The position numbers and the translations under genes are program-made. From Gonocerus acuteangulatus (lineage: Eukaryota; Arthropoda; Insecta; Hemiptera; Coreidae), in assembly GCA_946811695.1 (NCBI GenBank), contig OX328128.1:76106821-76170820 (forward strand): DNA of 64,000 nt, written 5' to 3'. The notes under the pieces are model-generated. The model was not told where the DNA came from, ran no database searches, and saw only the letters and a list, made by a program, of their open reading frames with translations. Shown here piece after piece: positions 63,511-64,000 of this stretch; position 1 is the stretch's first letter; each line of letters opens with the position of its first letter.

Positions 63511-64000
63511 TCAATAATATAAAAATGAATCGCTAAATGTGTTGCTAAGGGCAAATCTCGAGAGCAGCTGAACCGATTTCGCTAATTCTTTTTTTATAAT
63601 ATTCCTTGAAGTACGAGGATGATTTTACGGAGAGAAAAATTAAAAACATTGTCTGAAAAAGTCTGCAGACAACACTTTTTGGGTCTTTTTTGCTTTGTTA
63701 ACGCAAATTCATTTTTCAATAAAAACATATGTTCTTAATTATAATATTTTTAACAGTTAACATATTAGGGCCAACGGCCATAGCCACGTTGAATGCACCG
63801 GTTCCCGAAGATCACCGAAGTTAAGCAACGTCGGGCGTGGTCAGTACCTGAATGGGTGACCGACCACGTTCTGTTGGCATTAGTTAAGGGTGGTAACCTG
63901 TAGTTAGCCCGGCGCTAATAGCCAAATAGTTGATGCGCCGTTAAAAACGAAAAGAAAAAAAAAAAAAGTTAACGTATTAGGTTATTTGTGTATAAGCAAA
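63511..64000 (+). repeat. Repeat C, copy 2, interrupted by a 5S SINE
   Basis: The same sequence as 8872-9170, broken between AACATATTAGG and GTTATTTGTG by the SINE at 63770-63966. It runs off the window. Confidence 0.75.
63770..63966 (+). mobile_element. 5S rRNA-derived SINE (SINE3 type)
   Basis: The first 109 nt (63770-63878) are a 5S rRNA-like head: closing stem GCCAACG / TGTTGGC, the internal promoter AGTTAAGCAACGTCGGGCG, and GTCAGTACCTGAATGGGTGA. About 10 nt of the helix IV region of a normal 120-nt 5S rRNA are missing, so it is not a working rRNA gene. The body GGTGGTAACCTGTAGTTAGC resembles the type 2 SINE body. The tail GGCGCTAATAGCC...GATGCGCCGTTAAAAA is that of the type 1 SINE. Flanked by a 15-bp duplication AGTTAACATATTAGG / AGTTAACGTATTAGG. 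Confidence 0.88.

Noticed and set aside
63770..63879. Functional 5S rRNA gene
   Set aside because: About 10 nt of the 3' domain are missing, a SINE tail and poly(A) follow, and a 15-bp target duplication flanks the unit.

Overview
The window looks like AT-rich, intron-heavy DNA from an insect, probably a hemimetabolous species with a large, repeat-laden genome (Hemiptera is plausible but cannot be fixed from sequence alone). The reasons are two insect-type odorant receptor genes (7tm_6 family), spliced genes with kilobase introns, and mobile elements of typical arthropod kind: I-type and jockey-type LINEs, mariner, hAT, copia, Penelope, and tRNA- and 5S-derived SINEs. No bacterial gene, CRISPR array, or functional tRNA or rRNA gene was found.

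Three host genes can be reconstructed with exon phases that close exactly. (1) A small ankyrin-repeat protein on the + strand (4173-16278, three coding exons, 345 aa) has a possible N-terminal signal peptide and an 8.7-kb second intron full of transposons. (2) Odorant receptor 1 lies on the + strand (35141-42119, five exons, 433 aa). (3) Odorant receptor 2 lies on the - strand (58473 down to 42741, six exons, about 431 aa; last exon tentative). The two receptors converge tail to tail with about 0.6 kb between their stop codons, and both contain a 100-nt exon in the same place.

Layout: 0.5-3.7 kb, a hAT element with a nested terminal-inverted-repeat element; 4.2-16.3 kb, the ankyrin gene, with LINE fragments and repeats in its introns; 16.4-27 kb, almost pure repeat; 27-34.2 kb, a decayed I-type LINE with a mariner nested in its 3' region; 35-58.5 kb, the odorant receptor pair, whose introns hold foldback elements, two mariner relatives, a copia fragment and a Penelope-like element with a near-complete reading frame; 58.6-64 kb, repeats ending in a 5S-derived SINE.

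The dominant and most interesting component is a pair of related non-autonomous families, here called A (about 19 pieces) and B (seven pieces). Both begin with a GTCCG...GCAGGA...CTGC module that follows an A-run in the clean copies. Both carry (TA)n next to a shared AATTTTAAC...TTTTCGGT module. Both end in a hairpin plus GCTAA that is the inverse of a motif about 30 nt inside the 5' end. This architecture matches Helentron-type rolling-circle elements and their HINE derivatives, although no Rep/helicase gene is present to prove it. Also notable are a SINE mosaic in which a 5S rRNA head and a tRNA head share one 3' tail, and hammerhead-ribozyme-like motifs in and beside the Penelope-like element.
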